Notes under the pieces: model-generated
What the model saw: only the letters and a program-made list of their open reading frames with translations
What the model was told of the DNA's origin: nothing
Database searches by the model: none
From: Bacteroidota bacterium
GTDB taxonomy: Bacteria > Bacteroidota > Bacteroidia > Bacteroidales > FEN-979
Length of the DNA: 44,602 bases
Direction: 5' to 3'
Assembly (NCBI GenBank): GCA_026391835.1
Contig: JAPLDF010000026.1
Coordinates: forward strand, 1-44,602
Translations under genes and position numbers: made by a program
Part shown: one piece after another, positions 32,930-40,847 of the stretch
Layout of the letters: each line of letters opens with the position of its first letter
How positions within the stretch are numbered: position 1 is the first letter of the stretch

Positions 32930-34033
32930 ATGACATATAAAAACGATATCCGGACGGTAATGACGCTGGATGCAGGCGGCACAAATTTCGTATTCAATGC
33001 CGTACAGGCTGAACAGGAAATCCTTGAACCCATTGTACTGCCTGCAAAAGCTGAAAACCTTGAAGCTGTGCTGACAACCATCATCGAGGGGTTCCGGCTG
33101 GTTGAAAACAAGCTGGTTCACAAGCCGGTAGCCATTAGTTTTGCCTTCCCCGGCCCGGCCGATTATGAAAACGGCATCATCGGCGACCTTCAGAACCTGC
33201 CGTTTTTCAAGGGAGGCGTTGCCCTCGGCCCCATGCTGCAGCAAACTTTTGGCATTCCGGTATTCATCAACAACGATGGCGACTTGTTCACCTATGGTGA
33301 AGCCATTGCCGGGATCCTACCCGAATTGAATGCAAAACTTGAAGCTGCCGGGAATCCGAAAAAATTCAGGAACCTGTTTGGCGTTACCTTTGGCACAGGG
33401 TTCGGCGGGGGAATTGTAACCCGCGACGGACTGCTTTTCGGCGACAACAGTTCGGGGGGGGAGATCAACCGCGTGCGCAACAGGACATTTAAAAGCTGGG
33501 ACGCCGAAGAGAGTGTGAGCATCCGCGGGATCAAACGCGAATATGCCAACAACACCGGGCTGAACATTGCCTCCTGTCCCGAACCAAGAGATATCTTTGA
33601 GATCGGCATGGGACGAATAAAAGGGAACCAGCCTGCGGCCATCCGGGCATTTGAGGCTTTCGCCAGGGATGCAGCCGATGCAATTGCCAACGCCATCACG
33701 CTTCTTGACGGCATTGTGGTCATTGGCGGAGGATTGTCGGGAGCCTACCCCCTCTTCCTGAATACCCTTGTCAAAGAGATGAACTACCCCTTCGATACCA
33801 TGTCGGGCAAACCAATTGAACGAATGGAAGTCGTGGCATTTGATCTCGAGGATGAAGGAGACCTGGCATCATTCCTGAAATCATCTTCGGTTGAGATTCC
33901 AATACCATTTACGAACCAAACCGTGTTTTTTGATCCCAACAAAAAAATAGGCGTTGGAATATCTCGTCTCGGCACCTCAAAAGCTGTTTCCATCGGTGCT
34001 TATGCTTATGCATTGAGCAGACTTGATGGATAA
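32930..34033 (+). CDS. ROK-family sugar kinase-like protein
   Basis: A 367-residue ROK-type protein, probably a cytoplasmic hexose or amino-sugar kinase. The ASKHA fold is visible in the phosphate-1 loop LDAGGTNFVF (16-25), AISFAFPGPADYENGI, the sugar-contact segment INNDGDLFTYGEA with the catalytic aspartate, and the glycine loops GVTFGTGFGGG and VVIGGGLSGAYPLF. The zinc motif CxCGxxGCxE usual in ROK proteins is missing; in its place the sequence reads NRTFKSWDAEESVSIRGI. No helix-turn-helix is present, so it is not a NagC-type repressor. It lies 62 bp after polA, behind a heptamer array. Confidence 0.88.
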   Translation: MTYKNDIRTVMTLDAGGTNFVFNAVQAEQEILEPIVLPAKAENLEAVLTTIIEGFRLVENKLVHKPVAISFAFPGPADYENGIIGDLQNLPFFKGGVALGPMLQQTFGIPVFINNDGDLFTYGEAIAGILPELNAKLEAAGNPKKFRNLFGVTFGTGFGGGIVTRDGLLFGDNSSGGEINRVRNRTFKSWDAEESVSIRGIKREYANNTGLNIASCPEPRDIFEIGMGRIKGNQPAAIRAFEAFARDAADAIANAITLLDGIVVIGGGLSGAYPLFLNTLVKEMNYPFDTMSGKPIERMEVVAFDLEDEGDLASFLKSSSVEIPIPFTNQTVFFDPNKKIGVGISRLGTSKAVSIGAYAYALSRLDG

Positions 34034-34034
34034 C

Positions 34035-34062
34035 CGGCTGTCCGACAGCTTTATTTATTTTG
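34035..34062 (+). terminator. Weak candidate terminator after the ROK gene
   Basis: GGCTG-TCCGA-CAGCT hairpin followed by a T-rich but interrupted run (TTATTTATTTT), starting directly after the stop codon. Confidence 0.4.
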
Positions 34063-34113
34063 GCCTCCCCTAACAAATTAATTGATTTATTTTTATAATT
34101 AATTAATTTTCGC

Positions 34114-34129
34114 TACCTTTGCGAAGGTA
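34114..34129 (+). promoter_or_regulatory. Promoter -7 element embedded in a 6-bp inverted repeat
   Basis: TACCTTTG (34114-34121) matches TAnnTTTG, 41 nt before the start at 34162. The element is one arm of TACCTT-TGCG-AAGGTA. An AT-rich tract lies upstream. Confidence 0.6.
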
Positions 34130-34161
34130 ATTTCTCACATAATTTACACAAATTCAGTCCT

Positions 34162-35694
34162 ATGAAAAAAGCACTACTTTCTATTATTTTCCTGATGGCC
34201 ACAATTTTTGTAATGGCCCAGACAACTCCACGCGACATGGTAGTTGTTGAAGTTGGTACCGGCACATGGTGTACCTATTGCCCCGGCGCAGCAATGGGGG
34301 TTGACGATCTCCTTGCAAATGGCAAAAAGGTAGCCGTTGTTGAGAACCACAATGGCGATTCATATGCCAACACTTACTCAAACGCCCGCAACACCCTTTA
34401 CGCCATTTCGGGCTTCCCGACCGCAACATTTGACGGGAACCTGGCCGTTGTCGGTGGAAATCACACCTCGTCAATGTATAACAGCTATCTCCCGAAATAC
34501 AATGCTGCCATCGCAGTTGAATCACCGGTTGAGATGACCATGACGGAAACACACAGCGGGCTTGACTATACCATCACCTGTGTCGTTACCAAGGTAGGCA
34601 CTGTTACTGCGACCAGTGTGAAACTTAATTTTGCTGTCACCCAGTCGAAAATTACGCAGAACTGGCAGGGACAGACACACCTGGAACACGTAAACCGGCT
34701 GATGGTTCCCGATCAGAATGGAACATTGGTTGATTTTACAAGCGGCCCGGTTCAGACTATCGTACTTACCTTTTCGATGCTTCCCGCATGGCCCCTTGAA
34801 GACTGTGAATTTGTGGCCTGGCTGCAAAACATGGATGCCGGCCAGGGTACAATTGCCGGTTCAGGATCACCCGCTGTTAAAAAATGGACTACCTTCCAGG
34901 GCTTGAAACGCGGGGTTATCGACCTTACTCCTGACTTTACAGTTGCTTCAACCTCCGTTAACACAGGTGTCCCTGTAGCGTTCACCAATGCCACCACCGG
35001 TGGTTACATTGGAGTTCCTGAAACATATACCTGGGTATTCGAAGGCGGCAACCCTGCCACTTCAACTGAGAAAGACCCGGTAGTTACCTATGACAATTGC
35101 GGAACCTACGATGTTATGCTGATCGTTGACCGTGGCAGCCAGATCGACACACTTACCAGGACCGCCTACATGCAGGTTGGTCCCATTGTGACAGTGAATG
35201 CCACCCCCGGCCTCACCGCATGCTGGTACCAGACCATTACCCTGGATGCCACTACGACAGGTGCGGTTTCCTATCTCTGGACTCCGGGCGGCGCCACCAC
35301 CCCAACCATGGATGTTACCTATGCCCAATACGGCATCGGTGCCCACGACTTCACCGTGAAGGTGAACATGGGCAGCTGTGAAACCACTCAGGCCATTTCA
35401 ACATACCTCGATGCATGCACCGGAATCGGGCAACAATCAAAGGATGTCACTGTATCCGTTTTTCCAAACCCCAGCAATGGCCAATTCACACTGGAATTGA
35501 ATTCAGCGAAAAATGTCGTTGCCGATCTGAATATCCTGAACAACCTGGGAATTACGGTATATGCTGAAAAAAATGTTGCCATCAATGGTAAAACCCTGAA
35601 AAGCCTGAACCTTTCAGGACTCAGTGCCGGATTATATCTTCTTGACATTCAAAACGGAGATCTGAAAATCACCCAGAAAATCCTCATAAAATAA
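34162..35694 (+). CDS. T9SS-sorted Omp28-like thioredoxin-fold protein with PKD domain
   Basis: A 510-residue exported protein. The signal peptide is residues 1-19 (ending VMA-Q). Next is an Omp28-type thioredoxin-like domain with the CxxC pair C37-T-Y-C40 (GTWCTYCPGAAMGVDDL) and the cis-Pro-type GFPTATFDG. A beta-rich middle (about 110-255) is followed by a PKD domain (DFTVASTSVNTGVPVAFTNA ... TYDVMLIVDRG), an Ig-like stretch and a C-terminal T9SS sorting domain (VSVFPNPSNGQFTLEL ... AGLYLLDIQNG). It probably ends on the cell surface. The CxxC suggests disulfide exchange, but activity is not established for Omp28 proteins. A strong terminator follows, so it is a separate unit. Confidence 0.88.
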   Translation: MKKALLSIIFLMATIFVMAQTTPRDMVVVEVGTGTWCTYCPGAAMGVDDLLANGKKVAVVENHNGDSYANTYSNARNTLYAISGFPTATFDGNLAVVGGNHTSSMYNSYLPKYNAAIAVESPVEMTMTETHSGLDYTITCVVTKVGTVTATSVKLNFAVTQSKITQNWQGQTHLEHVNRLMVPDQNGTLVDFTSGPVQTIVLTFSMLPAWPLEDCEFVAWLQNMDAGQGTIAGSGSPAVKKWTTFQGLKRGVIDLTPDFTVASTSVNTGVPVAFTNATTGGYIGVPETYTWVFEGGNPATSTEKDPVVTYDNCGTYDVMLIVDRGSQIDTLTRTAYMQVGPIVTVNATPGLTACWYQTITLDATTTGAVSYLWTPGGATTPTMDVTYAQYGIGAHDFTVKVNMGSCETTQAISTYLDACTGIGQQSKDVTVSVFPNPSNGQFTLELNSAKNVVADLNILNNLGITVYAEKNVAINGKTLKSLNLSGLSAGLYLLDIQNGDLKITQKILIK

Positions 35695-35724
35695 TAAGCC
35701 GCACATTTTTCATAATTATCGAAG

Positions 35725-35752
35725 GGCGACCACACTGGTCGCCTTTTTTTTT
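35725..35752 (+). terminator. Strong intrinsic terminator
   Basis: GGCGACCA-CAC-TGGTCGCC, an 8-bp GC-rich stem with a 3-nt loop, followed by nine T residues. It lies 31 nt after the stop of the Omp28-like gene at 35694. Confidence 0.9.
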
Positions 35753-35864
35753 ATTTCCGGGTCAGTTTCATTAAAAATTGTTGAATAATTTGTCGTATTT
35801 ATTATTAATTTTACCTCCACCATCATCCTGTTAATTTCAGAACAATTCATCAAAACCAAATCCT

Positions 35865-37886
35865 ATGAAGACAAAAATCCTACTGTTTGTTTTGCTTTTT
35901 AGTCTCAGTTTGTTCTCCTCCGGACAAACATTTTTCTGGGAATCCTTTGATGCCGGACAAATGCCACCCAACGGCTGGACCATCGACGGGCTGAGTGCCC
36001 AGTGGTCTGTGAACAATTCCAACAATGCAGGGGGCACCGCTCCCGAGGCACAATTTACCTACATCCAGCAAACCACGACCACCCGGCTGATCTCACCGAT
36101 GTGTAACCTTTCCAATGTGACTTCTGTTACCTTGTCATTTAAACACATGTATGACTGGTATTCCAACCCTGCTCCGAAGGTTGGCGTTGCCACGCGGTCG
36201 CACAATGGCACCTGGACAACGGTGTGGGAAAAAAGCCCTACCGGGAATATCAGTGCCGAGCAGGTGAATGTGGTCATTTCAAACTCCGACGTAGGTCAAT
36301 CAGAATTTCAGATCTGTTTTTACCTCAATGGGAATATGTATAACATGGACTACTGGTACCTCGACAATGTACTGCTCTTTAAACCCTTAAATCTCGATGC
36401 CGGGGTGATCTCCCTGGGGGCAACCCAGACCTATTTTGCCGATCCCACCCAGGTTAAAGGAAGCATCATGAATGTTGGCACCACAACCATCAACGCCCTT
36501 GACGTTAAATACCAGGTGGATAACGGCCCCGTTTTCTCTACCACTTTTACAGGGCTGTCGCTGGCTACCCAGGACATTTATGATTTTACGCTGGACCCGC
36601 TGATGACGGGTTCCATCGGTGCACATGAACTGACGGTTTGGCTCTATAAAGTCAATGGTGATATTGATGATGACCATGGCAACGATACTCTCCGGAAAAC
36701 AGAATACAAAATTTGTTATGTTGTTCCGCGGAAACCGCTCTTTGAAGAATTCACCAGTTCAACATGTGCTCCCTGTGCCACGTTCAATACCGGGTTCGTT
36801 CCCTGGTGCAACACCAACGAAGACAGCATTACCCTTGTAAAATACCAGATGAGCTGGCCTGCGCCCGGTGACCCTTATTATACCCTCGAAGGAGGTGTGA
36901 GAAGGGCATTTTACGGCGTAAATGCCGTGCCCGACCTCTATGTCAACGGCGGGAATACCGGAACCACCATGCCTTCTGTCATCCAGGCGTTTGCCAATTC
37001 AAAGCAGCAGATCGGAATGATGAAAATTGCCGGAACGCATTCGCTCACCGGAACCGTCATGACCATCAATGCAACCGTCCTCCCGTTTTCCGATTTCAAC
37101 AATGTACGTGTTTACATTGTCGTGATGGAGAAAATTACCCACAACAACCATATGAGCAACGGCGAGACCAGTTTCGAACATGTGATGATGAAGATGGTTC
37201 CGGATGCGGAGGGCACCACCACCAGCCTGGTTGACCGGGTGCCATTTTCGATCAACCAGGTCGTTGACCTGACAGGTACCCATATCGAAGAATATACCGA
37301 CCTCATCGTCGGGATTTTTGTTCAGGATCCATCCACCAAACAGGTATTTCAATCAGCCTACTCCAAGGAGAATGCACAATACAACAACGAAGCCCGTTTG
37401 AGTGCGGTTACGGCTGGCGGAACAGCGCTGCCCGGCTTCAGCCCCGATACATTTAATTACACGATAACCCTGTCCGGAGGGGCCACCACCGCTCCTGAAA
37501 TAGCCGGAACGCCCATCGATGCCAACGAAACTGTTATTGTCATTCCGACTCTCGTCCTTCCCGGTACAACAACCATCGACGTTTTTGCAGAAAACCTGAC
37601 CGCTCACAATCTTTATTCCATGAATTTCCAGTGGGCTGTCGGGCAAAATGAAGGAAACAAAGACAATGTCAGGCTCTATCCGAATCCTACCAAAGGAACG
37701 ATTTATCTGTACGGAGCCACCCATGCCTCCGTCGCCATTTATAACAACCTCGGTGATTTAATCACCACGAAGGAGGATTTTACCGGAACTTCACTCGATT
37801 TGTCTTCACTTGCCAAAGGTGTCTATCTGCTGAAAATTGAAAAGACGGATCATACTGTAATTCAGAGAAAAATTGTCATCATGTAG
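35865..37886 (+). CDS. T9SS-sorted Omp28-like protein with adhesin-type N-terminal domain
   Basis: A 673-residue exported protein. The signal peptide is 1-20 (FSLSLFSSG-Q). Residues 22-172 resemble a cleaved-adhesin/MAM-like jelly roll (FWESFDAGQMPPNGWTIDG ... YWYLDNVLLF). A beta domain follows (180-285), then an Omp28-like thioredoxin fold with CxxC at C301-A-P-C304 (EEFTSSTCAPCATFN) and VNAVPDLYVNGG as the cis-Pro region. The tail holds a T9SS sorting domain (VRLYPNPTKGTIYLYG ... KGVYLLKIEK). It shares the CxxC-T9SS plan with the gene before it but is otherwise different in layout, so the two are not a simple duplication. Confidence 0.87.
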   Translation: MKTKILLFVLLFSLSLFSSGQTFFWESFDAGQMPPNGWTIDGLSAQWSVNNSNNAGGTAPEAQFTYIQQTTTTRLISPMCNLSNVTSVTLSFKHMYDWYSNPAPKVGVATRSHNGTWTTVWEKSPTGNISAEQVNVVISNSDVGQSEFQICFYLNGNMYNMDYWYLDNVLLFKPLNLDAGVISLGATQTYFADPTQVKGSIMNVGTTTINALDVKYQVDNGPVFSTTFTGLSLATQDIYDFTLDPLMTGSIGAHELTVWLYKVNGDIDDDHGNDTLRKTEYKICYVVPRKPLFEEFTSSTCAPCATFNTGFVPWCNTNEDSITLVKYQMSWPAPGDPYYTLEGGVRRAFYGVNAVPDLYVNGGNTGTTMPSVIQAFANSKQQIGMMKIAGTHSLTGTVMTINATVLPFSDFNNVRVYIVVMEKITHNNHMSNGETSFEHVMMKMVPDAEGTTTSLVDRVPFSINQVVDLTGTHIEEYTDLIVGIFVQDPSTKQVFQSAYSKENAQYNNEARLSAVTAGGTALPGFSPDTFNYTITLSGGATTAPEIAGTPIDANETVIVIPTLVLPGTTTIDVFAENLTAHNLYSMNFQWAVGQNEGNKDNVRLYPNPTKGTIYLYGATHASVAIYNNLGDLITTKEDFTGTSLDLSSLAKGVYLLKIEKTDHTVIQRKIVIM

Positions 37887-37919
37887 ACCCCCTGAAACCA
37901 CAATAATAAAGCATCCCGG

Positions 37920-37957
37920 AAAAAGCCGTTTTAACAGAGCGGCTTTTTCTTTTTTTC
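37920..37957 (+). terminator. Intrinsic terminator
   Basis: AAAAAGCCG and CGGCTTTTT form a 9-bp stem with an 11-nt loop, followed by C and seven T residues, 33 nt after the stop at 37886. Confidence 0.85.
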
Positions 37958-37990
37958 CCCTGCTGCCCTAACAAGCAACCTTTTTATTCG

Positions 37991-37998
37991 TAACTTTG
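37991..37998 (+). promoter_or_regulatory. Candidate -7 promoter element of the first C25 peptidase gene
   Basis: TAACTTTG matches TAnnTTTG and lies 20 nt before the ATG at 38019, directly after a terminator. No TTTG at -33. Confidence 0.5.
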
Positions 37999-38018
37999 TC
38001 TTTCAGAAAATCCTTACC

Positions 38019-40109
38019 ATGAAAAAAATCGCTGCCGTTTTTGTCTTCTTCTGCATGACACTCAGTACATTTGCAGGAAGTGTTGAAAAAGTTTTTACCT
38101 TTTCGCAGGTTACCGTCTCGCAAAATGGCAAATACCAGTCTGTTACGCTCGACAACACCATGCTTGCCGGTCTCAACGGCGAACCGATGTTACCATATCA
38201 TCAGATCGCCATGATGCTGCCTCCCGGGGAAAAAGCTGTCTCTGTAAACATCGTTGGAGAAGCCCTCACGGCAATCCCGGGAAGTTACGACCTGTTTCCG
38301 CAGCAACTGATGCAGCCTCTCTCAAAAGGGCCCGACGGGAAATTCATCAAAAATGAAACAGTCTACAGTTCTTCTGCCAATTACCCGGTTTCCCCAGCCG
38401 GTACTTTGATCAACTCATACCTGAATGGCTATGCATTTGCATTGTCAACGTTTACGCCGGTTGTTTACAACCCGGCAAAAAAAACGATTTCATACTATCA
38501 AAAAGTTACCGTACAGATCACCACCCGGCCCGATGTCAATGCGGCCCTTGCACTTAAAAACCTCACCTCCTCGGCAAATGCATTGAAAAGGGTCAGGCTG
38601 TTTGCACAAAACCCGGAAATGATGGGTCAGTACCCGGCAAAGGGCGCACTCAAAACCGGTTACAACATCCTGATCATAACGCCGGCCCAGTTCCAGGCGG
38701 GGTTCCAGGATTTGGTGAATTATTACAACATCAGGGGACAGGCCTCGCAGATTGCCACCACCGAAGCCATCGCGGGAATGACAGGCCAGGACCTCCAGGA
38801 AAAAATGCGGAACTATATCATCAGTGAATACCAGGCCAATGGCATCGACCAGGTAATTCTCGGGGGGGATGTTGAAGTTATTCCCTACCGCGGTTTTTAC
38901 TGCTATGTGATCTCCGGGTCGGGTTATGAGGATAACAACATCCCGGCCGACATCTATTTTTCAGCCCTTGACGGCAACTGGAATACCAATGGCGACAGCA
39001 AATGGGGTGAACCCGGCGAAGACGATCTTTTGCCGGAACTGTCTGTTGGCCGCATGTCGTTCAGCAATACCGCAGAACAGGCGAACATGGTGCACAAATC
39101 CGTATCCTACCAGGGCAGCCCGGTAACAGAAGAGATGAAACAACCCTTGATGGTCTCTGAATTCCTGTATGACCCCCCTTTAACCTATGGTTCCGACTAT
39201 CTCGAACTGCTTATTGACAGCCACAACGACAATGGTTACACTACATACGGCATCCCCTCGGCGCAAAACACCATTACCAGGTTGTACGATACCGCAGGAT
39301 ACAACTGGAGTGTCGGACAACTGCTCTCCGATATCAACTCGGGAAAATCATTCATCCATCACTGCGGCCATTCAAATGCCACCTATATGATGCGGATGTC
39401 AAACTGGGACATCACCAACCAGAATTTTTTCCAGGTCGACGGGATTACCCATAATTACCAGCTGATGTACACCCATGGTTGCATTTGCGGTGCATTTGAT
39501 GAATCTGACTGTATAGCCGAACTTAGCACCTCCATTTCCAATTTCCTGGCGGGAGGTGTCTTTAATTCCCGTTACGGCTGGTTTGACCAGGGAACAACCG
39601 AAGGCCCGTCGGCCCACCTGCATCGTGAATTTATCAGCGCCATGTACAACCCGGATCCCAATCTCGCCATTACCGAACTTGGATCAGCACATACCATGTC
39701 AAAGATCAAAACAGCTCCATGGATTGGCCTTCCGGGCGAATTTGAGCCGGGCGCGCAGCGCTGGTGCCACTACGATTGCAATGTACTGGGCGATCCTTCA
39801 ATGAAAATATGGACAGACAACCCGGTGGTCGGAACCCATGATTTGACGGAAACGTTCACCTTTTCTGTCTCCCCAAACCCTTGCACTGACCGGATTACCC
39901 TGTCATGCAATTTGGCAGGAGCAGGTGTTCTTCATGCAGTTCTACTTTCCATTACGGGTCAGACCGTGTTGACAACCGACCTGGCCATTCCCGGTCACCA
40001 ACTTGTGTCAACCTTAATTTCCCTGCCGCAACTTGATCCGGGAATTTATTTCCTCAGCGTCACATCCGGAAATGGATCCTTAACGCGAAAAGTGGTGGTA
40101 ACCAGGTAA
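38019..40109 (+). CDS. Gingipain-like C25 cysteine peptidase, T9SS-sorted
   Basis: A 696-residue secreted protease. The signal peptide is 1-19. A C25 propeptide region (about 25-190: PMLPYHQIAMMLPPGEKA) is followed by the caspase-like C25 domain (about 205-600), with YNILIITPAQFQ, VILGGDVEVIPYR, DIYFSALDGNWN and the catalytic pair His451 (IHHCGHSN) and Cys488 (YTHGCICGAFD). The end is a T9SS sorting domain (FSVSPNPCTDRITLSC ... PGIYFLSVTSGNG). There is no PKD or adhesin region between catalytic domain and tail, so it is compact compared with gingipains. Substrate preference cannot be read from the sequence. The next gene starts 4 nt after the stop. Confidence 0.9.
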   Translation: MKKIAAVFVFFCMTLSTFAGSVEKVFTFSQVTVSQNGKYQSVTLDNTMLAGLNGEPMLPYHQIAMMLPPGEKAVSVNIVGEALTAIPGSYDLFPQQLMQPLSKGPDGKFIKNETVYSSSANYPVSPAGTLINSYLNGYAFALSTFTPVVYNPAKKTISYYQKVTVQITTRPDVNAALALKNLTSSANALKRVRLFAQNPEMMGQYPAKGALKTGYNILIITPAQFQAGFQDLVNYYNIRGQASQIATTEAIAGMTGQDLQEKMRNYIISEYQANGIDQVILGGDVEVIPYRGFYCYVISGSGYEDNNIPADIYFSALDGNWNTNGDSKWGEPGEDDLLPELSVGRMSFSNTAEQANMVHKSVSYQGSPVTEEMKQPLMVSEFLYDPPLTYGSDYLELLIDSHNDNGYTTYGIPSAQNTITRLYDTAGYNWSVGQLLSDINSGKSFIHHCGHSNATYMMRMSNWDITNQNFFQVDGITHNYQLMYTHGCICGAFDESDCIAELSTSISNFLAGGVFNSRYGWFDQGTTEGPSAHLHREFISAMYNPDPNLAITELGSAHTMSKIKTAPWIGLPGEFEPGAQRWCHYDCNVLGDPSMKIWTDNPVVGTHDLTETFTFSVSPNPCTDRITLSCNLAGAGVLHAVLLSITGQTVLTTDLAIPGHQLVSTLISLPQLDPGIYFLSVTSGNGSLTRKVVVTR

Positions 40110-40113
40110 CAGA

Positions 40114-40644
40114 ATGTTAAAAAAAATCACAGCACTGTTCGTACTTGTTGCCCTGATGGTCAACCTGATGGGATATTTTGTGATTTTTCAATGCACCCAG
40201 TTGCTTTTCCGCCACGAGATGGCCGACCAGATCAGGGCCGGCACCTATTCAGGAAAACTTGAAAATATAACAGTTTCAAAGAAGTCATCCGAAGGGAAGC
40301 TTGAATTTTCGGATGACGGGGAGTTCTATTTTCATGGCATCCTGTATGATGTGGTGGCCAGCCACTCCACCGGTGATTCCATTTTTTATTCCTGTATCCA
40401 GGATAAAAATGAACAAAGCCTGGTCAACAATTTCACCATTTTTCTTCATCAGCATTCCGGTTTGATGGATACCAAAAAAGCAAAGCCGATTCTTGCCCTG
40501 ATCGAGCACCTGCTCACCCAGGCGCTGGTACAGAATCTTTTTTCACAAAATCCATTTTCCGAAAAAGAGTTTCTTTTCCCAATTTTAGTTTACCGGATCT
40601 CTCCTGTATTTATTCCTGATTTTTATCCTCCCCCGAAAGCCTGA
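40114..40644 (+). CDS. Small membrane-anchored protein of unknown function
   Basis: A 176-residue protein with one N-terminal hydrophobic segment (ITALFVLVALMVNLMGYFVIF, positions 5-25) that may be an uncleaved anchor. The rest is presumably periplasmic: KLEFSDDGEFYFHGILYDVV, a charged middle, and a proline-ended tail PVFIPDFYPPPKA. The FDDxGEFxYxGxxYDVV-like core is one I associate with uncharacterised Bacteroidota proteins, but I cannot give a function. It starts 4 nt after the C25 peptidase stop, so it is translated from the same message, and it lies between two C25 peptidase genes. Confidence 0.75.
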   Translation: MLKKITALFVLVALMVNLMGYFVIFQCTQLLFRHEMADQIRAGTYSGKLENITVSKKSSEGKLEFSDDGEFYFHGILYDVVASHSTGDSIFYSCIQDKNEQSLVNNFTIFLHQHSGLMDTKKAKPILALIEHLLTQALVQNLFSQNPFSEKEFLFPILVYRISPVFIPDFYPPPKA

Positions 40645-40752
40645 CGAATGACTGTTTATCGGGGTTTCCGGATCGGACATCCACCCCGGGGCTTATCTGT
40701 TTTCCCTGGTAACAGCGGAAAACAGGAAAATTCATTACAAAATCAATTTATT

Positions 40753-40768
40753 TGTGAAATAATTCACA
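40753..40768 (+). promoter_or_regulatory. Candidate CRP/FNR-family binding site
   Basis: TGTGA-AATAAT-TCACA, a perfect 16-bp inverted repeat identical in its half-sites to the Escherichia coli CRP consensus, 80 nt upstream of the 40848 start. Crp/Fnr-type regulators are common in Bacteroidota, but their sites need not be the same, so the match is suggestive only. Confidence 0.4.
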
Positions 40769-40797
40769 CGGCGGTGCATAAGAAAAGGCAAAATTAT

Positions 40798-40805
40798 TAT
40801 TTTTG
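40798..40805 (+). promoter_or_regulatory. Candidate -7 promoter element of the second C25 peptidase gene
   Basis: TATTTTTG matches TAnnTTTG, 43 nt before the start at 40848 and about 30 nt downstream of the CRP-like palindrome. Confidence 0.45.
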
Positions 40806-40847
40806 TCTTCCCCCAACCGTGGCAACCATCATTAAATAATTTACCCC

